This document shows, piece by piece, positions 1-9,528 of a DNA stretch of 64,000 nt. The stretch covers positions 1,302,001 to 1,366,000 of the forward strand of contig JASBNA010000006.1 of assembly GCA_038087015.1 (NCBI GenBank). The letters run 5' to 3'. The DNA is from Cerrena zonata (lineage: Eukaryota > Basidiomycota > Agaricomycetes > Polyporales > Cerrenaceae). Each line of letters starts with the position of its first letter. The stretch's first letter is position 1. The translations under genes and the position numbers were made by a program. The notes beneath the pieces are model-generated. The model saw only the letters and a list, made by a program, of their open reading frames with translations. It ran no database searches and had not been told where the DNA came from.

Positions 1-402
1 ATGGACAAATTGATAATGGCCATTACACCTGCTATGCACGGTATCAGGATGAGGTACGTATACCTGACACCTTCTCGCAATGTACCGAGTTACTTATAGA
101 ACACACTAGTGGTATCATTTTGATGACGACAAGTATGTCTATTCTTTCCCTGGTTCTGGTTCGTGAACCTCACGCCTCTTTTTAGGGTTACGCCTTCATC
201 TCTAGGAGAATGCCTCAGATCACAGGCGTACATGTGTTTCTACGTCAAGCGACATCTAGACTACAAGCCGTATATGACCCCATCCTATGTCGTCGCACGA
301 GAAGCGGAGGCAGTTAAGGAGAAAGAGCGCGAACGAGAGAAAGAGGCCGCAGAGGCCGCCCGTCTAAAGGAGGTAGACGATGCCATTCTGGCAGCCGTGT
401 AA
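1..402 (+). CDS. Ubiquitin-specific protease, C-terminal end (5' truncated)
   Basis: This is the last part of a USP-type deubiquitinase, a cysteine protease that removes ubiquitin from proteins; the rest lies upstream of the window. Three exons are visible: up to 53, 110-132 and 186-402, separated by 56 and 53 bp introns. The spliced product contains the catalytic His box DNGHYTCYAR, then WYHFDDDKVT (the usual acidic stretch after the His box) and QAYMCFYVKRH, which matches the final beta-strand of the USP fold. A charged tail rich in KEKERERE follows and ends at a TAA. The general layout resembles the SAGA-associated Ubp8/USP22 group, but too little is present to assign the subfamily. It converges on the next gene. 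Confidence 0.85.
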
Positions 403-640
403 TCGCTTGTCGGACGTAGTTATCTTTGTCATGCTACTCTGGGAAGAAAGGGTAAACGTAGGTTTATAATACATTCCGAATGTCCTTAGTATGAGAAACG
501 TAGGTATGTGAAGATATCTGGTGGTAAGCAATAGTAAAGCAAATTGGATCGCCTGACACCATTGGATATGATGTCAGTCGTCTAAAAGTGAAGGCGAAGA
601 GCGAATGAAATGAAACGAAGTAGTTTTCATATAAGAAACA

Positions 641-1389
641 TCAAGGTATGATATCCTTCAACTCGCCCTCTGCCACTCGAATCTCAACAACCTCGACCTC
701 GTACTCCATCATGGAGGACGCCGTAGATGAGACAGAAGAAGATATAAATCCGGCTGCATTTGGAGGCGAGGTTGAGGCGATGTCTTTGTGGCACAAGGAC
801 AACAGGTATTAAGGTCAGTACCAAAACAATGGTAACAAAAATGAAAAGAGGAACGAACATCGGTCCTTGATATAGGGCGGTACGAATAGATCCTACACAT
901 CCGTTAGGGACCAATGTGGCGCAAGTGGTTATTCAAATTACTTGCCTGGTTCCAAACGAAACCTTGGCTCTTGTGTATGGTCAGAATAGGACGCAAAGTC
1001 ACCGTTGGCTGGCGTGGTTTCTTGCGCTGCTGACGCTTGGGGCTATCATGATCAGGCTCAATGGCACGTTGTTTGCCCTTATCCTTCTTAAGTTCAGCGA
1101 GTTTCTCTTCGGAAACAGCGTTATCGCCCTCATCTATCTCCATGTCGCCGTCGGGTCGGGGCTCTTGATTAGCATTGTGTACGACAGGGTGGTCACCGTC
1201 AGAGTCACTATCACGCTGAATGCGCCGCCCATAGTCCTCTTCGTCTTCGGAGCACGAGTTGTCCTCCGACCCGCTGTCGCTATAGCCATCGTCATATGGG
1301 ATTTGCTCGTAACATGCCCATGTCGGAGGGGACGGAGCTCGGCCGATCGTTCGACGCCGGAAGTAGTCTGGGCAGACAGCATTGCTCAT
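641..1389 (-). CDS. Conserved unnamed protein, 206 aa, with a GC-AG intron
   Basis: Three exons join in frame: 946-1389, 859-892 and 641-783 (444+34+143 bases, 207 codons with stop). The first half is very acidic and disordered (runs of SGSEDN, EDEEDY, DSDSDGD). A Lys/Arg-rich patch follows around residues 118-130. The conserved-looking core is the motif LTIHKSQGFVWNQ, continued across the splice by DLFVPPYIKDRY. The C-terminus is EYEVEVVEIRVAEGELKDII. Intron 1 begins GCAAGT, a GC donor; no GT donor gives this frame. I do not recognise the family. An acidic tail beside a basic patch would suit a nuclear or chaperone-like protein, but that is inference. It starts 222 bp from THG1 on the opposite strand, so the two probably share a bidirectional promoter. 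Confidence 0.7.
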
Positions 1390-1611
1390 TGTGGTTGATA
1401 TATGCGCTGTTAAGCTTGCTAGCAGGGAGCTGTAGATCCGATTCAGAGAGTGTTAGCTCGACACTAGAGGTAGACACTTAGAGAGTCGTGGTCAACAGTA
1501 AGGCGCACCCCACCGAAACCGCTCGGACATCATGAGGCCACATATTCCCACGCCTATGACTCGGCGGGGTAGACTGTAACGGGTTACACCAGCTCGTTAT
1601 CGTCGTCCATC

Positions 1612-3505
1612 ATGTCGGGGTCCAAGTATGCCTATGTAAAAGGGTATGAATTACCGGATACCATCTTGCCAAACACCTACATTGTAGTTCGTATCGATGG
1701 GCGTGCTTTTCATCGGTATGAGAAAAAGACACTACCCTCAAATGGTGCTTACCCACACCTATCAAGTCTAGTTTGTCCCAAGAACATTCATTTGTAAAGC
1801 CAAATGATGAGCGAGCTCTCTCACTTATGGATCATGCTGCTCGTGACGTCATGGACGAGTTTAAAGATGTCGTCCTAGCATTTGGCGAATCCGATGAATA
1901 TAGGTAAGCATGCGATGCCGTCTTGCCTTGTTTGGATAATTAACGACAAACCCTCACAGCTTTCTCTTCCGTAAATCCACCGCGGTCTACAAGCGCCGGC
2001 ACGCTAAAATACTGACGACAGTGACCTCTCTGTTCACGTCGTCGTATGTTTTCAATTGGTCGCGCTACTTACCTGAAGCGCCCCTTAAATATCCGCCATC
2101 ATTCGACGGCCGTATCGTATTGTATCCGTCGTCGCAAGACGTTCGGGATTACTTTGCGTGGCGTCAGGTGGACAGTGAGTCCGTGTTGTCATTATTCGAC
2201 GCGGCGTTCTGATTCCGTGCCGTCATTCTTGGGTAGCCCACATAAACAATCTGTACAACACAACATTTTGGGCGCTGGTACAGCAAGGCGGGGAGAGCAC
2301 CACACAGGCCCACCAGATATTGAAGGTGAGAAAGTGATTATGACTGCACGATCTTGGTTGCTTCTTGCGCGATCTGTATTGTGCATCCTGCAAGTTCGGC
2401 TTCAACCTCAAGCTAGATTGTCCTAGTTCGGGCTTTCGTGCACCATTTGATAGTTCTGATGCTTTCTCTGCATGTTGGACCCCACTTCTCTTGTCTTTTC
2501 TTTACAATGTTATCATTGTGCAGTCAGTATGACACAAGAAACTGCGTACAACTATGACCAGTGATGTGCTAGTTGATCTGTTATGACCCCAGGGGGTGGT
2601 CAAGACAGCAGTAGTATTGCCCGTGTTCAATTAATACTGGTAGTCACCCATGCTTGCGACCCTTGGTGTCATGCAGCGCGCTGTGTGTCAAGATCATGTT
2701 TGGCTTGGCCAGGCTCGAATATCATACATTGTGACCTTTGAGCAGTTTGTTTTTCCTATAGCACAATGGAGTTCTTTATTTTTGCAGCCTGGTAATGCAC
2801 GAAATATTGATGCATATACGGCACCATTCCTCAATTTGCTCGTCTTGGAGTGTTTTCTTCATGATTCATGCTCTAGTGTCTGACATGAAGATAGAATCGA
2901 GTACAGCACACCATTTTTAGTGTTATATGGTCATTCACACGTCGTGCGAACACGGGACTTTCGGTGACTCAACACTCTAATGCTTGATTGTCCACCGAGG
3001 ATGTCCGGGTCGATGTGACTGATGGCATTAATCTGGATATCAAATGCGAAACTAAATTTGGGATTGCTCTAAGGCAAGAATAGCCCACTATATGAACCCA
3101 TTACGATTTACGATCCATCTCGCTTCCAACGTCCCGGGATCTGCTCAGATCCGAGCGCAGATTTACAGTTCCTCGGTCGTTTCGTCTAACACATTATGTT
3201 TTAGGGAACGGTATCAAAAGCAAAACAAGAGATATTATTCTCTCGTTTCAATATCAACTACAACGATACTCCGGAACGATTTCGCAAAGGCTCAGTGCAA
3301 GTCCGAGAAGTGAGTGCATTATATCTCCACATCTCTCTATCTCCGCTCAAACGCCATGTAGGAAATAACTGCGAATCCTGAAATAGACGAGACTTCTGGA
3401 AAGCACAGGAAAACGGACTTAAGAGTCGAGTCTCGAATAGTCTCGCATCATTGTGATATAATCAAAGATGACTTTTGGATTGCCCGGACGCATCTGCTCG
3501 CGTAA
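1612..3505 (+). CDS. THG1: tRNA(His) guanylyltransferase Thg1
   Basis: Thg1 adds the 5' G(-1) nucleotide to tRNA-His by 3'-5' polymerisation, which histidyl-tRNA synthetase requires. Six exons: 1612-1715, 1772-1903, 1960-2174, 2237-2325, 3205-3309 and 3362-3505. The product shows the family landmarks in order: [15 protein letters not shown] (first metal Asp in RIDGR), [19 protein letters not shown] (second metal Asp/Glu region), [74 protein letters not shown] and a final CDII...[10 protein letters not shown]. Length is about 260 aa, normal for the fungal enzyme. No frame break is seen. One intron (2326-3204) is 879 bp, far longer than the others. The start at 1612 gives the typical MxxSKYxYVK N-terminus. 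Confidence 0.95.
2326..3204 (+). other. Unusually long (879 bp) intron inside THG1
   Basis: The intron runs from GTGAGA after codon QILK to TTTTAG before GTVSK. All other THG1 introns are 52-62 bp. Short ORFs inside it resemble no protein I know. I saw no terminal inverted repeats, target-site duplication, poly-A tail or tRNA-like fold. It may be a decayed insertion. Confidence 0.7.
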
Positions 3506-3746
3506 TAAAAGGTCTATTTTGTCTTATTTGGCAACGGCCTCCTCCCTCCTTCCATATACGGAAGGTGTTGTAACGGGGCTGACAAGCCAGCCCCATTCGG
3601 TTTAAGGGATCCAGCCCAAGATGGGAGTGCTTGTATTTCGTCTCCACCACCCTCGTATCTGATCATCAAGCCATCTCCGAGAAATACAACGTAATGCCTA
3701 TTTGCACAGTTCTTAGGACAAACTAATATGAGATTGTTCTAGTATC

Positions 3747-4301
3747 ATGATCCCAATCAAGACGGTCATCCACAAAATCTTCCGACACAATGCGGATCCT
3801 GTTGTACATTCCAACTCATCGCGATGGTTGCGCAAGGCAACATCTGCGGTATCCCCTCGCCGCCGACGCAGTCAGAAGAGCGGATCTCTCAGGCCCATCA
3901 GACCAGCCGCCCCTCGGATCCCGTCGATGCAATACGATGACTTTGCCACTCCTTTTGACACGTTCTTTACACCTGCGTTGACAGCATCTCAATCTGACGA
4001 TACCCGCTCACCATCTACACCAGGCACACCTTGGACCCCTTGGTCGGGTACCCGCAGTATTAGTATCTCCAGTGCCAAAATCCGGAAACATATTTTTCGC
4101 CGTCCCGACTCGACATCGGACTCTGAAGTCTACCTTTCTCCGATATCGCTATGGGAAGTAGACGATGTTGTATACGATCCTTCTGACGAAGATTGGATTC
4201 GGGACGAGCACCCGGACCAAATCGACACGAATTCCTTGTTGTGGAGAAAGGTTGTTCAAGATCTTCTGCGAACATCTGACCCAGTGCCTACTCCGAAATA
4301 A
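3747..4301 (+). CDS. Hypothetical protein, 184 aa, Ser/Thr/Pro-rich
   Basis: An uninterrupted 184-codon ORF follows a likely 5'-UTR intron (GTAATG near 3691 to TTCTAG at about 3742, just before the ATG). The N-terminus is basic (KTVIHKIFRH, then SPRRRRSQKSGS). The middle is rich in Ser, Thr and Pro (SPSTPGTPWTPWSG). The C-terminal third is acidic and more structured (SLWEVDDVVYDPSDEDWIRD, LLWRKVVQDLLRTSD). There is no signal peptide, membrane segment or recognised domain. It converges on the forkhead gene. Codon composition and the organised C-terminus suggest a real gene of unknown role. Confidence 0.6.
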   Translation: MIPIKTVIHKIFRHNADPVVHSNSSRWLRKATSAVSPRRRRSQKSGSLRPIRPAAPRIPSMQYDDFATPFDTFFTPALTASQSDDTRSPSTPGTPWTPWSGTRSISISSAKIRKHIFRRPDSTSDSEVYLSPISLWEVDDVVYDPSDEDWIRDEHPDQIDTNSLLWRKVVQDLLRTSDPVPTPK

Positions 4302-4995
4302 CAACGCGCTCCGTATTCGGATGTAGTTGGTACCTATGTGTCTCTTGTGGTTCTGTCTGGGTCTTAGGGTTTCCTTGTAAACAACAACAACACGCCTTGT
4401 AATCGTTCCGTCTCCTGGAGTATTTTCATTCTATCGATACAGTATACACAAACACGTTCCATATGTGAAATTTGAAAGCACGAAAACACGAGCATACGTC
4501 ATAGCACATGAAATGATCAAGGAAAGAAGAAATATGCCAAAACGTGTATTTTTTGAATAGCGAGAGAGAGAGAGAGAGAGAAAAGTCATTGGTATAAAGT
4601 GTGATATCAAGTTTCCAAAACACAGACGTTATTGTCATTGCTAAGCAATGAGAATAGGAAAGCGCACGAGAGAGATTGCAATGCAAAGAAGAAGCAACTG
4701 GATATTAAAAAGCACGATAGTTCTCGACAACGCATCACATGATCAAGTAAAAACGGGATTGAATAGCGAGGGATGCAGGTAGGATGGTCAGCAGGTGGAC
4801 AGCGTTGAAGGAAGGGATACCAAGAGAGCAAGAGATGAGATAGGGTATATATAAAGGGAGATCATATGGGTAGATTGGAGCCAAATATTGTTTGGTTGAG
4901 ATCTGATTAGCAGGAGATGGAAGAAAAAACCGAGACAAAATACAACGCAAAAAGGAGACTACCTTTAGTGCGTAAAAGACATTTCATGATGATTG
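4302..4995. other. Convergent intergenic region with a GA microsatellite
   Basis: This lies between the stop codons of the 184-aa gene and the forkhead gene and should hold both 3' UTRs. The only structure seen is a (GA) run at about 4562-4581. ORFs in it have no coding character. Confidence 0.6.
4562..4581. repeat. (GA)n simple repeat
   Basis: About ten uninterrupted GA dinucleotides, read directly, in the convergent intergenic spacer. Confidence 0.9.
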
Positions 4996-7199
4996 TCAGT
5001 CAGACTCGTCGCCGGAAGAGGTGTCATCAACTCTTCCTGCGGTTCTATGCCAGGCACTCTGGGTGGGCCCAACATGACGAAGGCCAAACGGATTAGAGCC
5101 ACTACCACTGGATTGTCGCGGACGTTGGGGTGGATAATTCGAGTTTCCGTTGTTGAAGGAGCTCGAGGATTGTCTGCTGGTGTTCGAGATTGTGGAAAGC
5201 GGAGGAGAGGGTGCGGAGGAGACAGGGCTATACGATTGACGATTGTTGTTTCCACCTTGGGGACCAAAAGAGGGTGGACTGAAAGGTCCTGCGCTGACAG
5301 GGCCGAAAGGACTTTGATACGGTGGTCCAGTCGGCTGACCGTTAGACCCAAGAGATGGGCGACCGAATGCAGGTTGGGGACCTCTGTTACGTGCTGGAGG
5401 AGCAGAAGTAACAGTAGGAGGCGTAAAAGGAACTGCAACGGGTCTAGTATGGCTATTAGGAGCACTATGACGGCCATTGTATGGGTAATTGTTCGTATTG
5501 GTCTGACTTTGGTTAGCCACGTACCCCACACGAGTACGTAGCTGAGGATCGATGTTTGGATCGTCCACAGTCATTAGATCAGAGTCGTAATCCTCGTCAC
5601 TAGGAGTTTCTTCTTCTTCTTCGCGGCGAACCGTACCACTTGCAGAGGGTTTCAGGGTGATGTGCGGACGTTCTTGCTTTTTCGGTCGTGGGTTGCGCTT
5701 ACGAGTACGCTTATTACCATCGCCCTGAGTATGGTCAACCATCCAATAGTTGCCCTTCCCTGGCTCTGTGATTGGTCTGGAGACAGAACGAAAAATAGAC
5801 TTCAAGGAGAGCGTATGACGGATAGAGCCCTATAAGACGTCATAAGGAATATAGCCCTAATATCATTCAAAAAAATACCCCAGACTCACCTGCCATGCCT
5901 TGTCCGACGTTCTCTTGAACCAATCGAAACGATCTTCAATGGCAGAGTATATCTCAGCCAAGGTAAGACGCTTCTTGGGACTACCGAGAATGGCAAGTTG
6001 AATAAGAAGAGGGTAAGGGTAGGTAGGTTTCTCGCCAGGCGGAGGATCAGCCAAAGCATGTAAAGTAACGTCTTGGTCGGGTTTTAGACCTAGCATATCA
6101 CGAACATGAGGGGTAGAGTCCGGGATGTCCGCAGCGTCTGCTAAAGGGGCAGCTCGTTTCGGAGAGCGCTTGCGTCCACCATCGCGATCACGAGAATGTT
6201 CAGTTCTTCCACGAATAGGTTCATCATCTGCAAGTTGATCTATTTCATCGCCGAAGTCGGGTGCTAGGGGAGGCAGTGTTTGCATCGAACGCCGTGGCAG
6301 AGGTTCAGGCTGCGAGGGTTCGGTAGGGGTCGTTGCACTACTGTCCATACCGGTGGGGTATGTATGGGTACGAGGAAGATAATGATCAGCATTCTTGTCA
6401 TTTGCTTTGGCCTTCTTGACAAATCGTAAATGATCCAAGCCAATCCGACGAGCGTTTTCATCATAGGCTGGGTAACGTTCTGGGTTAAAGTTCTGAGGGT
6501 GACCGGGAGGTGGGAATAGCTCGTCGTCTGCCACAGTAATTTCTTGTTCGTTATCCCTGTTTCGTTTTCTGTTTACGGAGCGTTGAATATCAACCTCAGA
6601 GAGCCTACGACGTGCGGGAACAGCCGCGCCACTCGCTCGACTAAGCACACTTTCGGTGTCTGATGCTTCGCTTTCTCTCGCCCTATGCCCTAGGTCGTGT
6701 TCTTCTCTACGGCCTCGCTGAGCGGCTAATCGAGAATCATCCTGGAAATAGGAAAGGCGTCAGTTCAACTAAATGAGCTGTGTGGCGTAGAGTGGCTCAC
6801 AGGTCGATGAACCTCATTAAAGTGATGCTCTATCGCAGGTCCCCGCCTTTTTGGGACCTCAACTCTCCCATTAGTTTCCTGAGTGTCCTTGGATAGTGGA
6901 GGTAGTCGGTTTAAGGGTGGGATGTAAGGCGAATCATCCGCTAGTATGGCGTTGTTGCGATGACTCAGTCGTGCAGCTTGATAAGCAAAGTATGCATCCT
7001 CCTGGGTATTTCGACGCCTGACTGGTGAACGTGAGGGGCGTCGAGTAGCAGCATTTTGACCTGAGTCGCTGGATATGTATGAAGATGGCGAGCATGATCG
7101 AGACCCGCTTCGATAGCCTGATCGTGAAGATGGAGAGACCGAGACGTGTCGTACATCCGACGTACGCGTTAGAGGCCGCCCAACAAAAGGGTTGTCCAT
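4996..7199 (-). CDS. Forkhead-domain transcription factor, about 694 aa
   Basis: Three exons: 6801-7199, 5890-6741 and 4996-5829 (introns 59 and 60 bp; total 695 codons with stop). The forkhead (winged-helix) DNA-binding domain spans roughly residues 363-455 and crosses the second intron. It reads EKPTYPYPLLIQLAILGSP, LTLAEIYSAIEDRFDWF, then after splicing GSIRHTLSLKSIFRSVSR and GKGNYWMVDH. The recognition helix (the usual WQNSIRHNLSL) appears as WQGSIRHTLSL, so the key Asn after WQ is Gly, and N in RHNLS is T. Flanks are long and disordered: Ser/Arg-rich before, Pro/Ser/Gly-rich after. A basic patch (KRTRKRNPRPKKQ) just after the domain probably serves nuclear import. Fungal forkhead factors regulate cell cycle, meiosis or morphogenesis; which of these applies cannot be told. 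An earlier in-frame TTG at 7271 is not used as the start. Confidence 0.9.
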
Positions 7200-7851
7200 T
7201 TGAGCGGCGGCGACAGGACCCACAGCGCCAAACTGTACGTCGCAAACGAAGGAAGAGAGCAAAAAAATCAAAGGCGCCCCTTGTAACCGTGGCGGGGGTC
7301 AACACAGATTGTGTACGCTTGTGGGTCCACACACCAAAAGCGAACAAAGCGACGCTGGGAGAGCAAGCAACCTATATACCTCTCAAGAACAAGGTTGCCA
7401 CCGCTCTTATAAATGGTTTTACTACCTTTCCATCGATTCACAAGTGTCACAAGTTGTCAGTGGGTATTTTTTCTTTCGAAATCGGAAAGGCATCCGTGAG
7501 TTGAGTGGCACAGCGCCCGAAATTCCTGTTAACCGATTCGCCGCCCCGAATTAGCGACATTTTTTACCTCCACAGAGACATACCTTTCGCCCATTTATTC
7601 AAAGTTTATTCTCTATTTTTTGACTTTGTGGTCTTCTGTAAACCTATGTACGCTCGTAGACACCAGTGGAAGTGAGTACTGCCAGGACCTACTCGGCAAT
7701 AACCGAGAGGGCGCTACGATAGCTCTGCTGCCAGCGCAGTCCTCTCAAGCTGTCTCCCTGACACTCCTTGTCACCACTAGGGTGCTCATCACCAGCTTTG
7801 TACTGTGGGTTACAAGTCAGCCTTATAATTCGTTGCATCTCACAGCCCCAA
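7200..7851. other. Divergent promoter region, forkhead gene / alpha-beta hydrolase
   Basis: No gene is seen. The region must hold the promoters of the forkhead gene (leftward) and the hydrolase (rightward). I saw no clear TATA box. Open frames here look non-coding. Confidence 0.5.
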
Positions 7852-9247
7852 ATGTTCCTGGACGGAGGGATGAGTGGCTCTATGTCATCTCCCGCATCCG
7901 TGCGACTAACTGTAAACCCGGACGGAAGTCAAGCAACAGCATACAAGCAGACCATCATCCGTATCCCTTCCACTACTCCATCATGGAGTATTGATGCTTG
8001 GAAGTACAATCCAACCAAGACCAAGAGCCCATGTCCTGTCATAGTGATGTCTCTAACCATCTCGACGTCAACGTTCTCCAACGGACGTTAACAGCATAAA
8101 CACACAGGGCGCATGGTTTTAGTGGAACTAAATCGATAGGCTTGAGCACTTACGCTAAAACCTTCGCATCCCTCGGGTATGCATGTGTAGTGTTTGATTA
8201 CCGTCGATGGGGTGCCTCAGGTGACGATATTTGCCACTCGACCTGCGTGACCATGGCGCTGAAGGTTGGTGTTCGTACCGGTGCCACTGTTGTTGTTTCG
8301 ATGTTGTAGATGGAATGCCACGACACTCGGTCTTCGTATCTGAACAGCTTGAAGATTACAGAACTGTTATCAAGTTTTGCCGGCAGCAGTCGGATTTCGA
8401 CCCACAGCGTGTTATCTTATGGGGTACGAGTTTTTCAGGTAATAGCCTAGAACTCACGCCAGAGTCTACTGGAACCCCACTAACTGTATCATCCAGGAGG
8501 GCATGTGGTAGCTCTCGCGGACGAAGTACGATTTCCCATTGTTCGTCTGTGCACTTTCTGATTGGCTGTTGGTCAGAGGAACTTGAATGTTCGTTTAGTC
8601 ATTTCTCAATGCCCATACCTTGGTTCCCTTGTGAAACATCCTTTCAACATTGGCGCTCTCAAGACTTACGGCTATGCTATCCTGGATTTACTCAAGCAGG
8701 CTTTAGGTTTGAGTCCAGTGTACATCCCTGTCACAGCGGAACCTGGTCAGGTTGGCATACTAACTTCACCAGGGACCGTGTCTGGGATGAGTCACCTTGC
8801 CGCTAGCGAAGAGTAAGCTATAATTGAATCTACTATTGCCAATTCTGTCTGAAAGTGTATACCCAGTATTTACCCGAATGAGGTGTGTCGTGCTTGGGCG
8901 ACAAACTATATGTATCACAAACATTGACTATGATTCAGATATCTGCTTCAAGTCTCTTTGAAGTACCTTTCTATAAACCAAGCGTTAATGCGAAGAAGAT
9001 CGACTGCCCCTTGCTATTAGTTGTTCCTAAATACGACAATATCTGTGATATCCGGGAAGCAGCCTCGATCACTCGCGATGTACCGAACTCCGAATTGGTG
9101 AAACTTGATGGAGGTAAGTTTCAAGAAATATTAACAAATCTTATCTTAATTTCAATAGGTCATTTCGATGTCTACCCTGGAAAAAGCGTTCATGATGCAT
9201 CACTTGCTGCTCAAGTGACATTCTTACACAAATATGTACCCGTCTGA
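7852..9247 (+). CDS. Alpha/beta hydrolase (YcjY / S15-like)
   Basis: Eight exons join in frame: 7852-8048, 8108-8220, 8310-8438, 8497-8525, 8577-8812, 8867-8882, 8939-9113 and 9159-9247. The product shows an alpha/beta hydrolase fold: the oxyanion segment VIVMAHGFSG, strand FASLGYACVVFDYRRWGAS, the nucleophile elbow ILWGTSFSGGH (G-x-S-x-S-G type), a probable acid in LLLVVPKYDNICD, and the catalytic His in GGHFDVYPGK. No signal peptide is seen, so the enzyme is likely cytosolic. This type is often called a hydrolase of the alpha/beta superfamily; some fungal relatives sit in polyketide clusters as transferases, but nothing else here supports that. Intron 1 uses a weak donor (GTCTCT). The true start may be 7870 or 7882 instead of 7852. 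Confidence 0.8.
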
Positions 9248-9373
9248 ATCCGTTGTTTGTCTGAATCCCTGCTTGTTCAGATGTGCTTTGATATTGTGTA
9301 CGTATGTTGTATGTAACTTTGTTCTGCCTCCCTACACGTGATCGCTTTGGACGACGCGTTCGAGGGTGCGTCG

Positions 9374-9387
9374 TTCGATCGATCGAA
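9374..9387. promoter_or_regulatory. 14-nt perfect palindrome upstream of oxalate decarboxylase 1
   Basis: TTCGATCGATCGAA is its own reverse complement. It sits about 150 bp upstream of the start codon. The second copy has a related but imperfect TCCGATCGATCAAA near 12176-12189. Confidence 0.5.
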
Positions 9388-9409
9388 TGTGAGTGTCAAC
9401 TCAGCTTTC

Positions 9410-9433
9410 CTCGATCGAGGCTGACTGTCAGCC
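9410..9433 (+). promoter_or_regulatory. Conserved double palindrome in oxalate decarboxylase 1 promoter
   Basis: CTCGATCGAG (10-nt palindrome) overlaps GGCTGACTGTCAGCC (7-nt arms around one base). The same block, with one base changed at the centre of the second palindrome, lies upstream of copy 2. Its start is about 119 bp from the ATG. It could be a factor-binding site or a 5'-leader hairpin. Confidence 0.5.
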
Positions 9434-9528
9434 GCGGGAGACAGAAGATAGAATGCCGCACCCTTGTACATTCAGTCCTCATCTCTCCTTTAACCCTAAC
9501 TATCACCCACTAGTAGCCTCCAGCTACA

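Noticed and set aside
916..1398. 160-codon plus-strand ORF
   Set aside because: It is the reverse complement of exon 1 of the 206-aa gene and lacks any motif; codon bias of the acidic protein on the minus strand explains it.
2650..2883. 77-codon ORF in the THG1 long intron
   Set aside because: No coding character or domain; it lies inside a well-supported intron.
4965..5541. Two ORFs of over 180 codons overlapping the forkhead gene's last exon
   Set aside because: They are other-frame shadows of a Pro/Ser-rich coding sequence.
7079..7504. 141-codon plus-strand ORF
   Set aside because: It overlaps exon 1 and the promoter of the forkhead gene, and shows no homology cues.
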